Shown here one piece after another: positions 28,017 through 36,869 of a DNA stretch of 64,000 bases. Numbering within the stretch: position 1 is the stretch's first letter; each line of letters starts with the position of its first letter. The position numbers and the translations under genes are program-made. This DNA is from Arcanobacterium sp. S3PF19 (GTDB lineage: Bacteria > Actinomycetota > Actinomycetes > Actinomycetales > Actinomycetaceae), in contig NZ_JRMX01000014.1 of the NCBI RefSeq assembly GCF_000758825.1, positions 248,001 through 312,000 of the forward strand, read 5' to 3'. The notes under the pieces were generated by a model that had not been told where the DNA came from, did no database searches, and saw nothing but the letters and a program-made list of their open reading frames with translations.

Positions 28017-28973
28017 GTGGCAGGTCATTTCGGACGTCCGGGCGCGGTACGCAAAGGCAGAAAAGGAGCCAAAGTCGGTTCCGGCGGTCAGCGCCGCGCG
28101 GCTTTGGAAGGGAAAGGCCCGACGCCGAAGGCCGAGGACCGCACCTATCATCCCGCCTATCGGCGGAAGAAGGAAGCACAGGCCCGGGCGCGCGCGGCGG
28201 AGCCGAAACTGCGCGGGGTTTTACGCATAGCCCCGGGGCATGAGCTCATTGTAGGCAGGAATCCGGTTTCGGAGGCGGTTGCCTGCGGCATTCCGTATCT
28301 GCGTGTATTTGCGGCTGCCGCGTTGGCGAACGACGAACGGGTGTCTGCCGTGCTGCGTGCCGCCATGGAAAAAGGTGTGCCGTGCGTGGAGGTGACCCGT
28401 ACGGAATTGGATCTGATGAGCGGCAATGCGGCGCATCAGGGAGTGGCGCTCGAAGTTCCCCCATACGGGTATGCCGATATCGGGGATTTGATCGATGCGG
28501 CGCACGGCGGATCCCGTCCGGGACTGATCGTGGCTCTCGACGGGGTAACCGATCCGCACAATCTGGGCGCGGTTGCCCGCAGCGCGGCGGCGTTCGGTGC
28601 GGACGGAATTCTTCTTCCCGTGCGGCGTTCGGCTTCGGTGTCCGCCGCGGCATGGAAGGTTTCGGCCGGTGCGCTGGCGCGTATCCCGGTGGCCAGGGAG
28701 ACGAATTTGGTGCGGGCTTTGCAGACCCTGCAGAAAGAGGGATATTTTGCGGTTGGTCTGGCGGGAGAGGCAGATACTGCGCTTGCGGATCTGCAGTTGG
28801 CCGGAATGCCGCTGGTATTGGTGATCGGTTCGGAAGGCAGCGGGCTGTCCCGTCTGGTGCGCGAAACCTGTGACGTGCTGGTTTCGATTCCGATTTCTTC
28901 GCGTACGGAGTCGCTGAATGCCGCCGTTGCCGCAGGGATCGCGCTGTATCAGACCGACCTGATGAGGAAGTAG
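28017..28973 (+). CDS. rlmB: 23S rRNA 2'-O-ribose methyltransferase (RlmB/TrmH, SpoU family)
   Basis: Methylates a guanosine ribose in 23S rRNA using SAM. The basic N-terminal extension (about 1-65, rich in Lys, Arg and Gly) is typical of actinobacterial members. The substrate-binding domain begins at ELIVGRNPVSEAV. The knotted SPOUT domain carries ALDGVTDPHNLGAVARSAAAF, LVIGSEGSGLSRLV and the closing IPISSRTESLNAAVAAGIALY. I chose the GTG at 28017 (MAGHFGRPGA), preceded by GAGGAG, because family N-termini begin MAG. An ATG-like start at 27975 would add 14 atypical residues. Confidence 0.93.
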   Translation: MAGHFGRPGAVRKGRKGAKVGSGGQRRAALEGKGPTPKAEDRTYHPAYRRKKEAQARARAAEPKLRGVLRIAPGHELIVGRNPVSEAVACGIPYLRVFAAAALANDERVSAVLRAAMEKGVPCVEVTRTELDLMSGNAAHQGVALEVPPYGYADIGDLIDAAHGGSRPGLIVALDGVTDPHNLGAVARSAAAFGADGILLPVRRSASVSAAAWKVSAGALARIPVARETNLVRALQTLQKEGYFAVGLAGEADTALADLQLAGMPLVLVIGSEGSGLSRLVRETCDVLVSIPISSRTESLNAAVAAGIALYQTDLMRK

Positions 28974-29007
28974 GCGTTTTGCGTTTGGCGGGAAGGAAAG
29001 GCAGGGT

Positions 29008-29547
29008 ATGTCCGAAAACTGTGCGCAGGAGGCGGCTGTTCCGCCAAGTGCGGAAAATCTGAATGCTTTTTGGCGCAACGCGGTGCTTGCCGCGCGTTTC
29101 AATCCCGCGGAAGCGTATATGGGGCAAAGTGACCTGGTTTCGCTGCGTCCGCCGGCTTTTTCTTTCGGGGACTGTGCGCGCGAGGCGGACCGTCTCTGCT
29201 CTCTGGTGCTGCGGGGTGCGAAAACGGCGGTGTCGGGGTATGAACCGGTTTACCGGGCGGAAAATGTCGGTCTGCCGCGTCCGGGGCAGCTCTCGATTCT
29301 CTGCGACGGCGGAGGCCTGCCGCGCGCTCTGCTGCAGACCCGGGAAGTGCGCACGGTTTCGTTTGCGCAAGTTACCCCGGAAATTGCCGCCGCCGAGGGG
29401 GAGCCTGATTTAAGACAGTGGATCTTAGATCATGAGATACTGTTTCGGAAAGAATGTGAGGGGCTAGGCATTGATTTTTCCCCGTCCGCCGCGGCGGTAA
29501 TAGAATATTTTGCCGTACTTTATACGGCAAAAGGGAATAAAAATTAA
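29008..29547 (+). CDS. ASCH domain protein
   Basis: A 179-residue protein with the ASCH (PUA-like) fold, proposed to bind RNA or modified nucleosides; some relatives are amidohydrolases of N4-acetylcytidine. Family pattern: FWRNAVLAARFNPAEAY, then PPAFSFGDCAREADRLCSLVLRGAKTA, and a C-terminal FRKECEGLGIDF. The ribosome-binding site is GGAAAGG. It follows rlmB by 34 bp and may share its transcript, which fits an RNA-related role. No precise function can be given. Confidence 0.82.
   Translation: MSENCAQEAAVPPSAENLNAFWRNAVLAARFNPAEAYMGQSDLVSLRPPAFSFGDCAREADRLCSLVLRGAKTAVSGYEPVYRAENVGLPRPGQLSILCDGGGLPRALLQTREVRTVSFAQVTPEIAAAEGEPDLRQWILDHEILFRKECEGLGIDFSPSAAAVIEYFAVLYTAKGNKN
29508..29532 (+). other. 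Perfect inverted repeat at the end of the ASCH gene
   Basis: TTTTGCCGTA, a 5-base loop and TACGGCAAAA lie inside the last codons. It may act as a terminator whose A/T ends are part of the stem, in either direction. The 250 bp that follow are AT-rich and hold no gene. Confidence 0.45.
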
Positions 29548-29797
29548 CCGGAACCCAGCTCAGAAAGAAAAAATAAAATATGTCCTCGGATCCGGACCCG
29601 GATTTTCCGTGCGCTGCCGTGCGCATTTTTCTCCCGCGGGAAAACGTTTTCCCCGAAAAAGAAAACCGGATAAAACAATACTTTGATTTTCCCGAAAAAT
29701 CATGTTTTTTTGCGGTGAATACAATAACATCCCCAAATCCGGAAATTTTCCTTTCCCGCACATTACGATTACTGGGAATTAACAACCAGGAGGAGAT

Positions 29798-31159
29798 ATG
29801 GCACAGATAGGATGGAAACTTCACGGAGACGGAACCCATATCGGGGCCAATGAGGTGGTGTCTCCCAACGAGCGGATGAAATGGCCGATTACGGTTGGGA
29901 TCGGAGCCCAACACGTGGTGGCAATGTTTGGGGCCACGTTTTTGGTTCCGCTGCTCACAGGTTTCGAACCGGCAACAACACTGTTTTTCACCGGATTCGG
30001 AACCATTCTTTTTATTCTGGTTACGGCAGGACGGCTTCCAAGTTACTTGGGGTCGTCTTTTGCTTTACTGGCGCCCATCGGTGCGGTCACCGGTTATACG
30101 GCCGGCGGAGGCGCGCCTCTGGACCAGCACAAAGCCGCTCTTGCGCAGGGCGGAATCATCGCCGTGGGTCTTACGCTCGCGCTGGTCGGCGTAGTTGTGC
30201 ATTTTGCCGGAGCGCGTTGGATAGACAAACTGATGCCCCCGGTCGTAACGGGTGCCATCGTGTCGCTGATCGGCTTTAATCTTGCGCCCGCGGCATGGAA
30301 CAACGTCAAACAGGCTCCCGTGACCGCAGTTGGCACAATTCTGGCGATTTTACTGGTAACGGTACTGTTTAAGGGAATTGTGGGGCGTCTTTCGATCCTC
30401 ATCGGAGTTATTGTCGGCTACGTGGTGGCGGTTGTGCGCGGCGAAGTCGATTTTGGCGCGATTTCCGCCGCAGGCTGGGTAGGTGTGCCCCATTTCCGCG
30501 CCCCGGCATTTGATTTGTCGCTGCTGGGTCTGTTTGTCCCCGTAGTGCTGGTGCTGATTGCCGAAAACGTGGGCCACGTAAAGTCGGTTTCGGCGATGAC
30601 GGGCAGGGATTTGGACGATATCACCGGCCGGGCACTCTTTGCGGACGGTATCTCCACCGTATTTGCAGGCAGCGGCGGCGGCTCCGGAACCACCACCTAT
30701 GCCGAAAATATCGGCGTGATGGCCGCGACGCGCGTTTACTCCACGGCGGCATACATCGTTGCCGCGGCAATCGCCCTGGTGCTGTCGATGTTTCCGAAAT
30801 TCGGGCAGCTGATCGCGACTATCCCTCCGGGGGTGCTCGGCGGCGCGGCAACAGTGCTGTACGGCATGATCGGAATGCTCGGAGTGCGGATCTGGGTGCA
30901 GAACAGGGTTGATTTCTCCGATCCGGTTAATCTGAATACGGCAGCGGTGGCAATGATCGTGGCAATCGCGAATTACACGCTCACGGTGGGCGGGGTCAGC
31001 TTTGAGGGGATCGCGCTCGGATCATTCAGCGCGATTGTCGTCTACCACGTTATGCGCTCTTTGGCGCGGTGGAGAGGAACATCGGTGGAATCGGCTTCCC
31101 CGGCCTCCGCTCCCGCCGGCGCGGAACTCGAACCCGGAATGCTGAAGCGGGAACACTGA
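29798..31159 (+). CDS. uraA: Uracil/xanthine permease (NAT/NCS2 family)
   Basis: Proton-coupled nucleobase importer of the nucleobase-ascorbate transporter family. The 453-residue protein has about 14 hydrophobic segments. It also has IGAQHVVAMFGATFLVPLLTG near the N-terminus, LPSYLGSSFALLAPI, and the substrate-site motif GSGGGSGTTTYAENIGVMAATRV. Uracil is the likeliest substrate given the resemblance to UraA, but xanthine is possible. AGGAGGAG precedes the ATG. No PyrR-type attenuator is evident in the upstream 250 bp. Convergent with oxyR. Confidence 0.92.
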   Translation: MAQIGWKLHGDGTHIGANEVVSPNERMKWPITVGIGAQHVVAMFGATFLVPLLTGFEPATTLFFTGFGTILFILVTAGRLPSYLGSSFALLAPIGAVTGYTAGGGAPLDQHKAALAQGGIIAVGLTLALVGVVVHFAGARWIDKLMPPVVTGAIVSLIGFNLAPAAWNNVKQAPVTAVGTILAILLVTVLFKGIVGRLSILIGVIVGYVVAVVRGEVDFGAISAAGWVGVPHFRAPAFDLSLLGLFVPVVLVLIAENVGHVKSVSAMTGRDLDDITGRALFADGISTVFAGSGGGSGTTTYAENIGVMAATRVYSTAAYIVAAAIALVLSMFPKFGQLIATIPPGVLGGAATVLYGMIGMLGVRIWVQNRVDFSDPVNLNTAAVAMIVAIANYTLTVGGVSFEGIALGSFSAIVVYHVMRSLARWRGTSVESASPASAPAGAELEPGMLKREH

Positions 31160-31189
31160 GCCTAAGGTGCCGCCGTCTGTGCCGACGAG

Positions 31190-32089
31190 TTACCTGTGTA
31201 AATCGGCGCAGGCGGTGGCAATCAGCTGTCCCAGACCGGTCATCACCGTATCAATCGGGGAGGCGGCCCGCCAGTTCAGAAAGAGAGACCGGTAGGGTTT
31301 GGGCGGGGTGAATTCGCGCAGCACCAAACCTGCCGGCTGGGCAATGGGCGGAAGTGTGGACAGGCGCGGCAGGAGCGTGGTGTCCGGGGAGCCCACAACC
31401 ATATAGCGCAGAGTTTCCAAAGAAGTGGCGTGGAACTGCGCCGGCACGGCACGGAATCTGCGGCACACTTCGAGCATATTCCTGCGCATGCAGTGCCCGT
31501 CTTCGAGAAGAAGCACGCGTTTGGAGAGCAGATCCGAAGGATCCACCGCAGCCTCGCTTTGCGCAAAAGAGGAGTCCGCGCTCGCTGCCAGAAGAAAATC
31601 TTCGTCAAAAAGATGTTTTGTTTTTATTGCCGGCGACGGCAGAGGTGAACTGAGAATCGCGGCGTCCACCTGTCCGCTGTCGAGCAGTTCCTCCAACCGG
31701 GCGGATTTTTCCTCCGTGAAACGCACGGTGAGATTGGGGCGGTAACGCCGGATAACCGGCATTATTCTGGGAAGCAGGTACGGGCACAGCGTGGGAAACA
31801 CGCCCAGAATAAGCGTGGACGACCACGGATCCGCGCAGCGTTTTCCGACCTGTCTGATCCGTGCCGCATCAGACTGAATCCGTTTTGCGTAATAAACCGT
31901 TTCCCGCCCCGCGGGAGTTAAAATCTGTTTTCCGCAGGAGCGTTCTATAAGCTCGGTGCCCAGTGTCTCTTCCAGCTTCCTGATCTGCGTGGAAAGCGTG
32001 GGCTGGGAAACGTTCATTTTGGCTGCGGCTTTGGTAAAACTTCCCTCGTGCGCAAAAGCGATCAGATATTCCAAATCCCTGATATTCAT
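31190..32089 (-). CDS. oxyR: OxyR-type LysR peroxide sensor
   Basis: A 299-residue LysR regulator with an N-terminal helix-turn-helix (FTKAAAKMNVSQPTLSTQIR) and an effector domain. The redox pair of OxyR is preserved: LLLEDGHC (Cys200) and MLEVC (Cys209), at the same nine-residue spacing as E. coli Cys199 and Cys208, followed by FHATSLETLRYMV. This supports true hydrogen peroxide sensing by disulfide formation. The gene is last in ahpC-ahpF-oxyR, starting 39 bp after ahpF with a GGAGAAGAG ribosome site, so it would be autoregulated through the ahpC promoter. Confidence 0.93.
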   Translation of the reverse strand: MNIRDLEYLIAFAHEGSFTKAAAKMNVSQPTLSTQIRKLEETLGTELIERSCGKQILTPAGRETVYYAKRIQSDAARIRQVGKRCADPWSSTLILGVFPTLCPYLLPRIMPVIRRYRPNLTVRFTEEKSARLEELLDSGQVDAAILSSPLPSPAIKTKHLFDEDFLLAASADSSFAQSEAAVDPSDLLSKRVLLLEDGHCMRRNMLEVCRRFRAVPAQFHATSLETLRYMVVGSPDTTLLPRLSTLPPIAQPAGLVLREFTPPKPYRSLFLNWRAASPIDTVMTGLGQLIATACADLHR

Positions 32090-32128
32090 ACTCTTCTCCG
32101 TGCGGTTCCCCTGCGGGCGCCCCTGAGC

Positions 32129-33763
32129 TTATGCATGGTTTGGGTCGCGGATCAGATAGTCGAAAGCGCTCAGTGCGGCATTTGCCCCGGAGCCGTAGGC
32201 GGTTACGATTTGCTTGTACGGTTCGTCGCTGCAGTCGCCGGCGGCAAAAATTCCCGCAACGGAAGTATGCCCGCTTCTGTCGGTTACGATTTCCCCTGCT
32301 CCGTTCAGCCGCAGTGTGTCTTTGAGCCACTGCGTGTTTGGCAGCAGACCGATCTGAATGAATACGCCGTCGGTATCCAGGGTGTGTTCCCGCGCGGGCG
32401 CATCAGTGTCGGCCCGGTCCAGATAATGCACCGAAGTAACCTTTTTTCCGTTTCCCTCTATCCTGTTCACCTGTGCATTTGTGATAACTGAGGTGTTTGG
32501 CAGACTGTGCAGCGTATTAAGAAGAATTCGGTCGGCTTTCAGCGAGTCGGCAAATTCGACCACGGTCACCCGGCGTGCGATACCCGCAAGATCGATGGCG
32601 GCTTCGACCCCGGAGTTTCCGCCTCCGACAACGGTCACGTCTTTGTCTTTAAACAGCGGCCCGTCGCAGTGCGGGCAGAACGATACGCCTTTATTGCGGT
32701 ATTCGTTTTCTCCCGGAACTTTCAGCGTGCGCCAGGTCGCGCCGCAGGCGACAATTACGCAGCGTGCCCGCAGCGTGCCCCCGCCTTCCGTGCGGACGGT
32801 GTGCAGACCGTAGGGAGAATCTGCCGGCTGCAGACTCTGCGCGGTTTCGGGAGCGAAAATGTCGATGTCGTACTGTGCCAGATGCGCGCCGAGATCGGCG
32901 GCAAGCTGCGGACCGGTGGTTCGGATTTGGGAGATGTGATTTTCGATGCTTTCGGTTTCCGTTATCTGCCCGCCGCGCCGCTGCATTACCATCGCGGTGC
33001 GCAGGCCTTTGCGCGCAGTGTAAATCGCGGCTGCCGAGGCGGCCGGTCCCCCGCCGATCAGGAGGACGTCGTAGGGCGGCTGCGCATTCATCTTTTCGGC
33101 GTTTATTCCGGTTTTCGGCGCGGCCGTCCCGCCGTTTTCCCCGGCGGCAAGAATCCGGATTATTTCGTCGGTTTCCGCGCGTCCCGACATAAGGAGCGTT
33201 CCGTTTTCGAATACCGCCGGCACGCTCATCACGCCGAGTTTTTCCGTCTCTTCACGAAATGCGCTGCCTTCCACGGCAGTGTGCCTGACTTTCGGGTTTA
33301 AAATCGCAACGGTGTTCAGTGCCTGTACCACTTCGGGGCAGTTCAGGCAGGAAACGGACATATATGTGGTGATCTCGTGCTCTCCGAGTGCCTCAATCGC
33401 CTTCCGTGTTTCGGCGGTGATTTTGGGTGCGTGCCCGCTTACCTGCAAAATTGCCAGAACCAGGGAACTGAACTCGTGCCCCAGAGGCAGACCGGCAAAT
33501 ACCGCTTCCCCCACGCCGCGCTCCGCGCCGGCTTCGGCATCGGTTTGCGCGCGTCTTATTGTGAAGCGCGGCACCCGTCCGCCGTCCGCGCCGGCTTCGG
33601 TAACGGTTATTTTGCCGCTTTGTGCCGCTATCTCCGTCAGCAGTTCACGTACCTGCCCCGATGTCCGCGAAGAGTCGGTGTGTGCGGTAATCTGCACGGG
33701 AAACACCATCTTTTTCAGCAGTTCGGCGAGCTGCGCGGTAAGGGAATCGTTTAACAGGGACAT
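32129..33763 (-). CDS. ahpF: Alkyl hydroperoxide reductase subunit F
   Basis: NADH-dependent flavoprotein disulfide reductase that recharges AhpC. The 544-residue protein has an N-terminal double thioredoxin-like domain with the active CxxC at Cys139/Cys142 (SCLNCP). The FAD-binding GGGPAASAAAIYTARKG starts at about residue 237, and the second CxxC is at Cys363/Cys366 (FCPHCDG). FAAGDCSDEPYKQIV near the end closes the FAD site. It lies 59 bp after ahpC and 39 bp before oxyR, forming one operon. Confidence 0.96.
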   Translation of the reverse strand: MSLLNDSLTAQLAELLKKMVFPVQITAHTDSSRTSGQVRELLTEIAAQSGKITVTEAGADGGRVPRFTIRRAQTDAEAGAERGVGEAVFAGLPLGHEFSSLVLAILQVSGHAPKITAETRKAIEALGEHEITTYMSVSCLNCPEVVQALNTVAILNPKVRHTAVEGSAFREETEKLGVMSVPAVFENGTLLMSGRAETDEIIRILAAGENGGTAAPKTGINAEKMNAQPPYDVLLIGGGPAASAAAIYTARKGLRTAMVMQRRGGQITETESIENHISQIRTTGPQLAADLGAHLAQYDIDIFAPETAQSLQPADSPYGLHTVRTEGGGTLRARCVIVACGATWRTLKVPGENEYRNKGVSFCPHCDGPLFKDKDVTVVGGGNSGVEAAIDLAGIARRVTVVEFADSLKADRILLNTLHSLPNTSVITNAQVNRIEGNGKKVTSVHYLDRADTDAPAREHTLDTDGVFIQIGLLPNTQWLKDTLRLNGAGEIVTDRSGHTSVAGIFAAGDCSDEPYKQIVTAYGSGANAALSAFDYLIRDPNHA

Positions 33764-33822
33764 AATTTCACACTTTCGGATATTGACTGACTGACGGAGA
33801 CGGCGGCTGCGGCGGCACTGTT

Positions 33823-34386
33823 TTAGATCTTGCCTACGAGGTCAATCGACGGAGCCATGGTGGCTTCGCCTTCTTCCCACTTCGCGGGGCAGACTTCGCC
33901 CGGGTGCGCGGCAATGTACTGCGCGGCCTTTACTTTGCGCAGCAGTTCGTCGGCGTTGCGCCCGATTCCGTCTGCCGTTGTTTCGTGGAACTGAATCACT
34001 CCCTGCGGATCGATCAGGAAAGTGGCGCGGTTTGCGAGACCGCTCTGTTCGTCGAGAGCCTCAAAGTTGCGCGACAGTTCGCCCGAGGGATCCCCGATCA
34101 TGGTGTACTTAACCTTGCCGATGGCTTCGGACTCGTCGTGCCATGCCTTGTGCACGAAGTGCGTGTCGGTTGAGACCGAGTACACTTCCACGCCCAGCTT
34201 CTGCAGTTCCTCATAGTGGTTTGCCAGGTCTTCCAGTTCGGTCGGGCAGACGAACGAGAAGTCTGCGGGGTAGAAGAAGAAGATTGTCCATTTGCCCAGC
34301 ACGTCGGTATCGCCCACCCGGGTGAATTTGCCGTCTTTGTATGCGTTGGCGCCAAACGGAAGAATGTGTGTGTTAATCAGACCCAT
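33823..34386 (-). CDS. ahpC: Alkyl hydroperoxide reductase subunit C (2-Cys peroxiredoxin)
   Basis: Reduces hydrogen peroxide and organic peroxides in the cytosol. The 187-residue product has the peroxidatic Cys47 in DFSFVCPTE and the resolving Cys166 in GEVCPAKW, matching E. coli Cys46 and Cys165. The start is the ATG at 34386 ([11 protein letters not shown]), with GGAG 7 bases upstream. A longer open frame to 34533 runs through the promoter and operator region and is not translated on this reading. First gene of ahpC-ahpF-oxyR. Confidence 0.97.
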   Translation of the reverse strand: MGLINTHILPFGANAYKDGKFTRVGDTDVLGKWTIFFFYPADFSFVCPTELEDLANHYEELQKLGVEVYSVSTDTHFVHKAWHDESEAIGKVKYTMIGDPSGELSRNFEALDEQSGLANRATFLIDPQGVIQFHETTADGIGRNADELLRKVKAAQYIAAHPGEVCPAKWEEGEATMAPSIDLVGKI

Positions 34387-34463
34387 CGGGTAACTCCTAT
34401 TCTGTTCCGGTATTTGCCGCGCACCCGTCCGGGCGCGCCGGCTACGTTCTTTCTTACGTTCAT

Positions 34464-34492
34464 ATAATAGGAAATATCTATCAAAAATGCAA
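34464..34492 (-). promoter_or_regulatory. ahpC promoter
   Basis: On the minus strand TTGCAT (34492-34487), exactly 17 bases, then TATTAT (34469-34464). Transcription would start near 34457, giving a leader of about 70 bases to ahpC. Confidence 0.75.
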
Positions 34493-34512
34493 TGGGTATA
34501 GTTTATATCTAT
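34467..34512. promoter_or_regulatory. Two-site OxyR operator on the ahpC promoter
   Basis: Two ATAG-N7-CTAT elements: ATAGGAAATATCTAT at 34467-34481 and ATAGTTTATATCTAT at 34498-34512. The second fits the E. coli OxyR consensus ATAGnTnnnAnCTAT exactly; the first has one mismatch. Their centres are 31 bp apart, about three helical turns, against 22 bp in the classical tandem site. The proximal site lies in the promoter spacer and over the -10, and the distal site lies just upstream of the -35. Confidence 0.82.
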
Positions 34513-34687
34513 GACCGACATACGGTATGCCAATAATTATTTCCTCCGTGCGCAGGCGGTGTCCGCCCGGCGCCGCCGGTGCCGGGCGAAATGTTTCCCC
34601 GTCTGAGATGGGCCGGATTTCGCGGCAAAAAAGAATTTTCCGGTTTTCCGCCGCCTCCTGCGCCGCGGGCGGTGTGAGAAAAACCTA

Positions 34688-34716
34688 TTGAGTGCGCGAA
34701 GACGATAGGGGATAAT
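34688..34716 (+). promoter_or_regulatory. ldh promoter
   Basis: TTGAGT, exactly 17 bases, GATAAT. The start of transcription would be about 24 bases before the ATG, leaving room only for the AAAGGA ribosome site. The region 34387-34746 otherwise holds the ahpC promoter, the OxyR sites, an 11-bp palindrome at 34519-34529 and no gene. Confidence 0.65.
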
Positions 34717-34746
34717 GGGAACGGAACTTCAGGGAAAGGAATAATT

Positions 34747-35733
34747 ATGCGTGAAACTGCAACCGGAATGTATCCAATGTCCACCGGACGTCCGTCAAAA
34801 ATTGCCGTGATCGGCGCCGGCGCCGTGGGTACGGCGGTCGCCTATGCCTGTGCGATTAAGGGAGACGCGCGCTCTATTGTGCTCCACGATATCAACAAAC
34901 CGAAAGTGGAAGCCGAAGCGCTCGATATTGCGCATGGAATTCAGTTCACGCCCACCTCCAGTGTGGAAGGTTCCGACGATGTTGAAATCGTGCGCGGAGC
35001 GGATATGGTAATCGTCACCGCAGGGGCAAAGCAGAAACCGGGGCAGACGCGTCTCGACCTCGCCGGCTCAACGGTTGATCTGATGAAAAAAATTCTGCCC
35101 AATCTGCAGGAAGTGGCCCCCGACGCAATTTTCATGTTTATTACCAACCCCGTGGACGTAGTCACATATGTTGCCCTGAAGCTGATGGGTTTGCCGCGTG
35201 AGCGCGTATTCGGTTCCGGCACGGTGCTCGACACCTCCCGCCTGCGCTATCTTGTTTCCCGCGAAACGGGCGTAGCCACGCAGAATATCCATGCCTATGT
35301 GGCAGGCGAACACGGCGATTCCGAAGTTGCCCTGTGGTCCAGCGCGGAAATCGGCAATGTGCCGCTGCGTCACTGGGGTCCCACGCTTGGCGGCAGACTG
35401 TTCGACGCCGAAATGCGCGAAAATATCGCGCACGACGTGGTGCAGTCCGCCTACCGGATTATCGAGGGCAAGGGAGCTACGAATTACGCAATCGGTTTAA
35501 CGGCTTCCCGGATTGTGGGAGCGGTGCTGCGCGACGAAAACCGGGTGCTTACCGTCTCCACGCTGCTGGAAGAATGGGAAGGAATTTCCGATGTGTGCAT
35601 GGCTGCTCCGACGATCGTCGGACGCGAAGGTGCCGGACGGGTGCTCACCCCGCCCCTGACGCTTGCCGAACGCGACGGACTCACCGCCTCGGCAGTCCGT
35701 CTGCGGCAGGTTGCCCGCGATCTGGGCTTCTGA
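34747..35733 (+). CDS. ldh: L-lactate dehydrogenase
   Basis: NAD-dependent reduction of pyruvate to L-lactate, regenerating NAD in fermentation. The 328-residue protein has the Rossmann motif VIGAGAVGTAVAY, TAGAKQKPGQTRLDL with the substrate-loop Gln and Arg, FITNPVDVVTYV, and the active-site AGEHGDSEVALWSS with the catalytic histidine. The Gln in the substrate loop marks lactate rather than malate specificity. AAAGGA lies before the ATG. It stands alone, divergent from ahpC. Confidence 0.95.
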   Translation: MRETATGMYPMSTGRPSKIAVIGAGAVGTAVAYACAIKGDARSIVLHDINKPKVEAEALDIAHGIQFTPTSSVEGSDDVEIVRGADMVIVTAGAKQKPGQTRLDLAGSTVDLMKKILPNLQEVAPDAIFMFITNPVDVVTYVALKLMGLPRERVFGSGTVLDTSRLRYLVSRETGVATQNIHAYVAGEHGDSEVALWSSAEIGNVPLRHWGPTLGGRLFDAEMRENIAHDVVQSAYRIIEGKGATNYAIGLTASRIVGAVLRDENRVLTVSTLLEEWEGISDVCMAAPTIVGREGAGRVLTPPLTLAERDGLTASAVRLRQVARDLGF

Positions 35734-35813
35734 AAAGCCGGTTTCCATCCCGGTTTTACTGCCGGCATTTTCCGTGGAAATATTATAGTGACGTTCTATG
35801 ATATGAAGGGTAA

Positions 35814-36830
35814 ATGATGGGTGGATCTCTCTCTTTGCTGAAAAAATCGATGGCTGTTTTTGCCGCGGGAGCACTGGCGGTGCTCGGTTTGGCCGCCTGC
35901 TCCGATTCGACGGCGCAAAGCACGAAAAAGGCATCCGCAGACAGGCCGGCGGCGCAGGAACAGACCGTGAATGTGGGCACACTGGCCACAGAGGATTTTC
36001 TTCCGATGTGGAAAGCCGAAAAGGAAAAGCTGTTTGCAAAGCAGGGCGTGAAAGTCAAAATTTCGGTGTTTTCCTCCGCGCAGGAGCTTTCCGCCGCGCT
36101 CGCGGCAAAGGCAATTGACGGGGCAATGACGGACATTCCCGTTGCCGCCTCCTTAACCAAAGGCGGCACACCGATGACTCTTTCCTGGGTGACACTCGGG
36201 CAGACGGCAAAAGAGGGCAGATTCGGAATCATGGTCGGGCCGAAATCGAAAGTACGGGATCTGAAAGACCTGGCAGGAACGCCAATCGGTGTGGGTTCGG
36301 GCACGATGCTTGAATATGTGATGGACCGGCTCATGCTCAATGCGGGCGTGGAAAAGTCGCAGATCATGAAAGAGGAGCTGAAAAAACTGCCCGTGCGCTT
36401 CCAGCTGGTAATGCAGGGAGAGGCGGAAGCCGGCGTATTTCCCGCTTCGCTGCTGGCATTGGGCGAACTGCAGGGGGCAAAGGTGATTGCCGAGGATACA
36501 GCCGGTGAAAATCTTTCGCAGTCGGTGATGGCATTCAGAAGTGATTTCGTAAAAGACCGCGCCGGGCAAAAAGCGGTTAAGGCTTTGCGCGCTGCCTGGG
36601 ACGCGGCGGTGAAGCAGATCAACGCCAATCCCGAAATGCAGCGTGAACTGATGGTGGCCAATACAAAACTGGCCGATCCGCTGAAGGCAACCTATCCGGT
36701 TCCCCATTATCCGGCGGCGGCGCGGCCGCAGGCCGAATCTGTGAAGTCCGTGCTGGAATGGATGAAGGAGAAAGGCTATGCCGACTCTCTTTCCTACGAT
36801 CCGAAGAGCGGAGCGCTGAAAAAGGCATAA
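35814..36830 (+). CDS. NitT/TauT-type ABC substrate-binding lipoprotein
   Basis: Extracytoplasmic solute-binding protein of the NMT1/THI5-like family. The signal peptide ends in a lipobox LAAC with Cys29 as the lipid anchor. Residues about 45-260 show the class pattern (VGTLATEDFLPMWKAEKEKLF, DLAGTPIGVGSGTMLEYVM). A second ATG at 35817 has the better ribosome-site spacing (AAGGG). It is first of three genes with ATPase and permease. The family imports nitrate, alkanesulfonates, taurine, or pyrimidine and thiamine precursors; the ligand here cannot be told. Confidence 0.88.
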   Translation: MMGGSLSLLKKSMAVFAAGALAVLGLAACSDSTAQSTKKASADRPAAQEQTVNVGTLATEDFLPMWKAEKEKLFAKQGVKVKISVFSSAQELSAALAAKAIDGAMTDIPVAASLTKGGTPMTLSWVTLGQTAKEGRFGIMVGPKSKVRDLKDLAGTPIGVGSGTMLEYVMDRLMLNAGVEKSQIMKEELKKLPVRFQLVMQGEAEAGVFPASLLALGELQGAKVIAEDTAGENLSQSVMAFRSDFVKDRAGQKAVKALRAAWDAAVKQINANPEMQRELMVANTKLADPLKATYPVPHYPAAARPQAESVKSVLEWMKEKGYADSLSYDPKSGALKKA

Positions 36831-36869
36831 CGGAAATACGCGAACGGATTAAGGCAGAGTTCTTTTACG

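Noticed and set aside
29548-29797. PyrR attenuator or small gene before the uracil permease
   Set aside because: A 76-codon frame at 29580 has no ribosome site or known motif, and I could not find a PyrR-type anti-antiterminator or a terminator-antiterminator pair.
34387-34533. N-terminal extension of AhpC by 49 codons
   Set aside because: The extension crosses the -10, -35 and OxyR sites, and AhpC normally starts at MGLINTHI, with a good ribosome site there.
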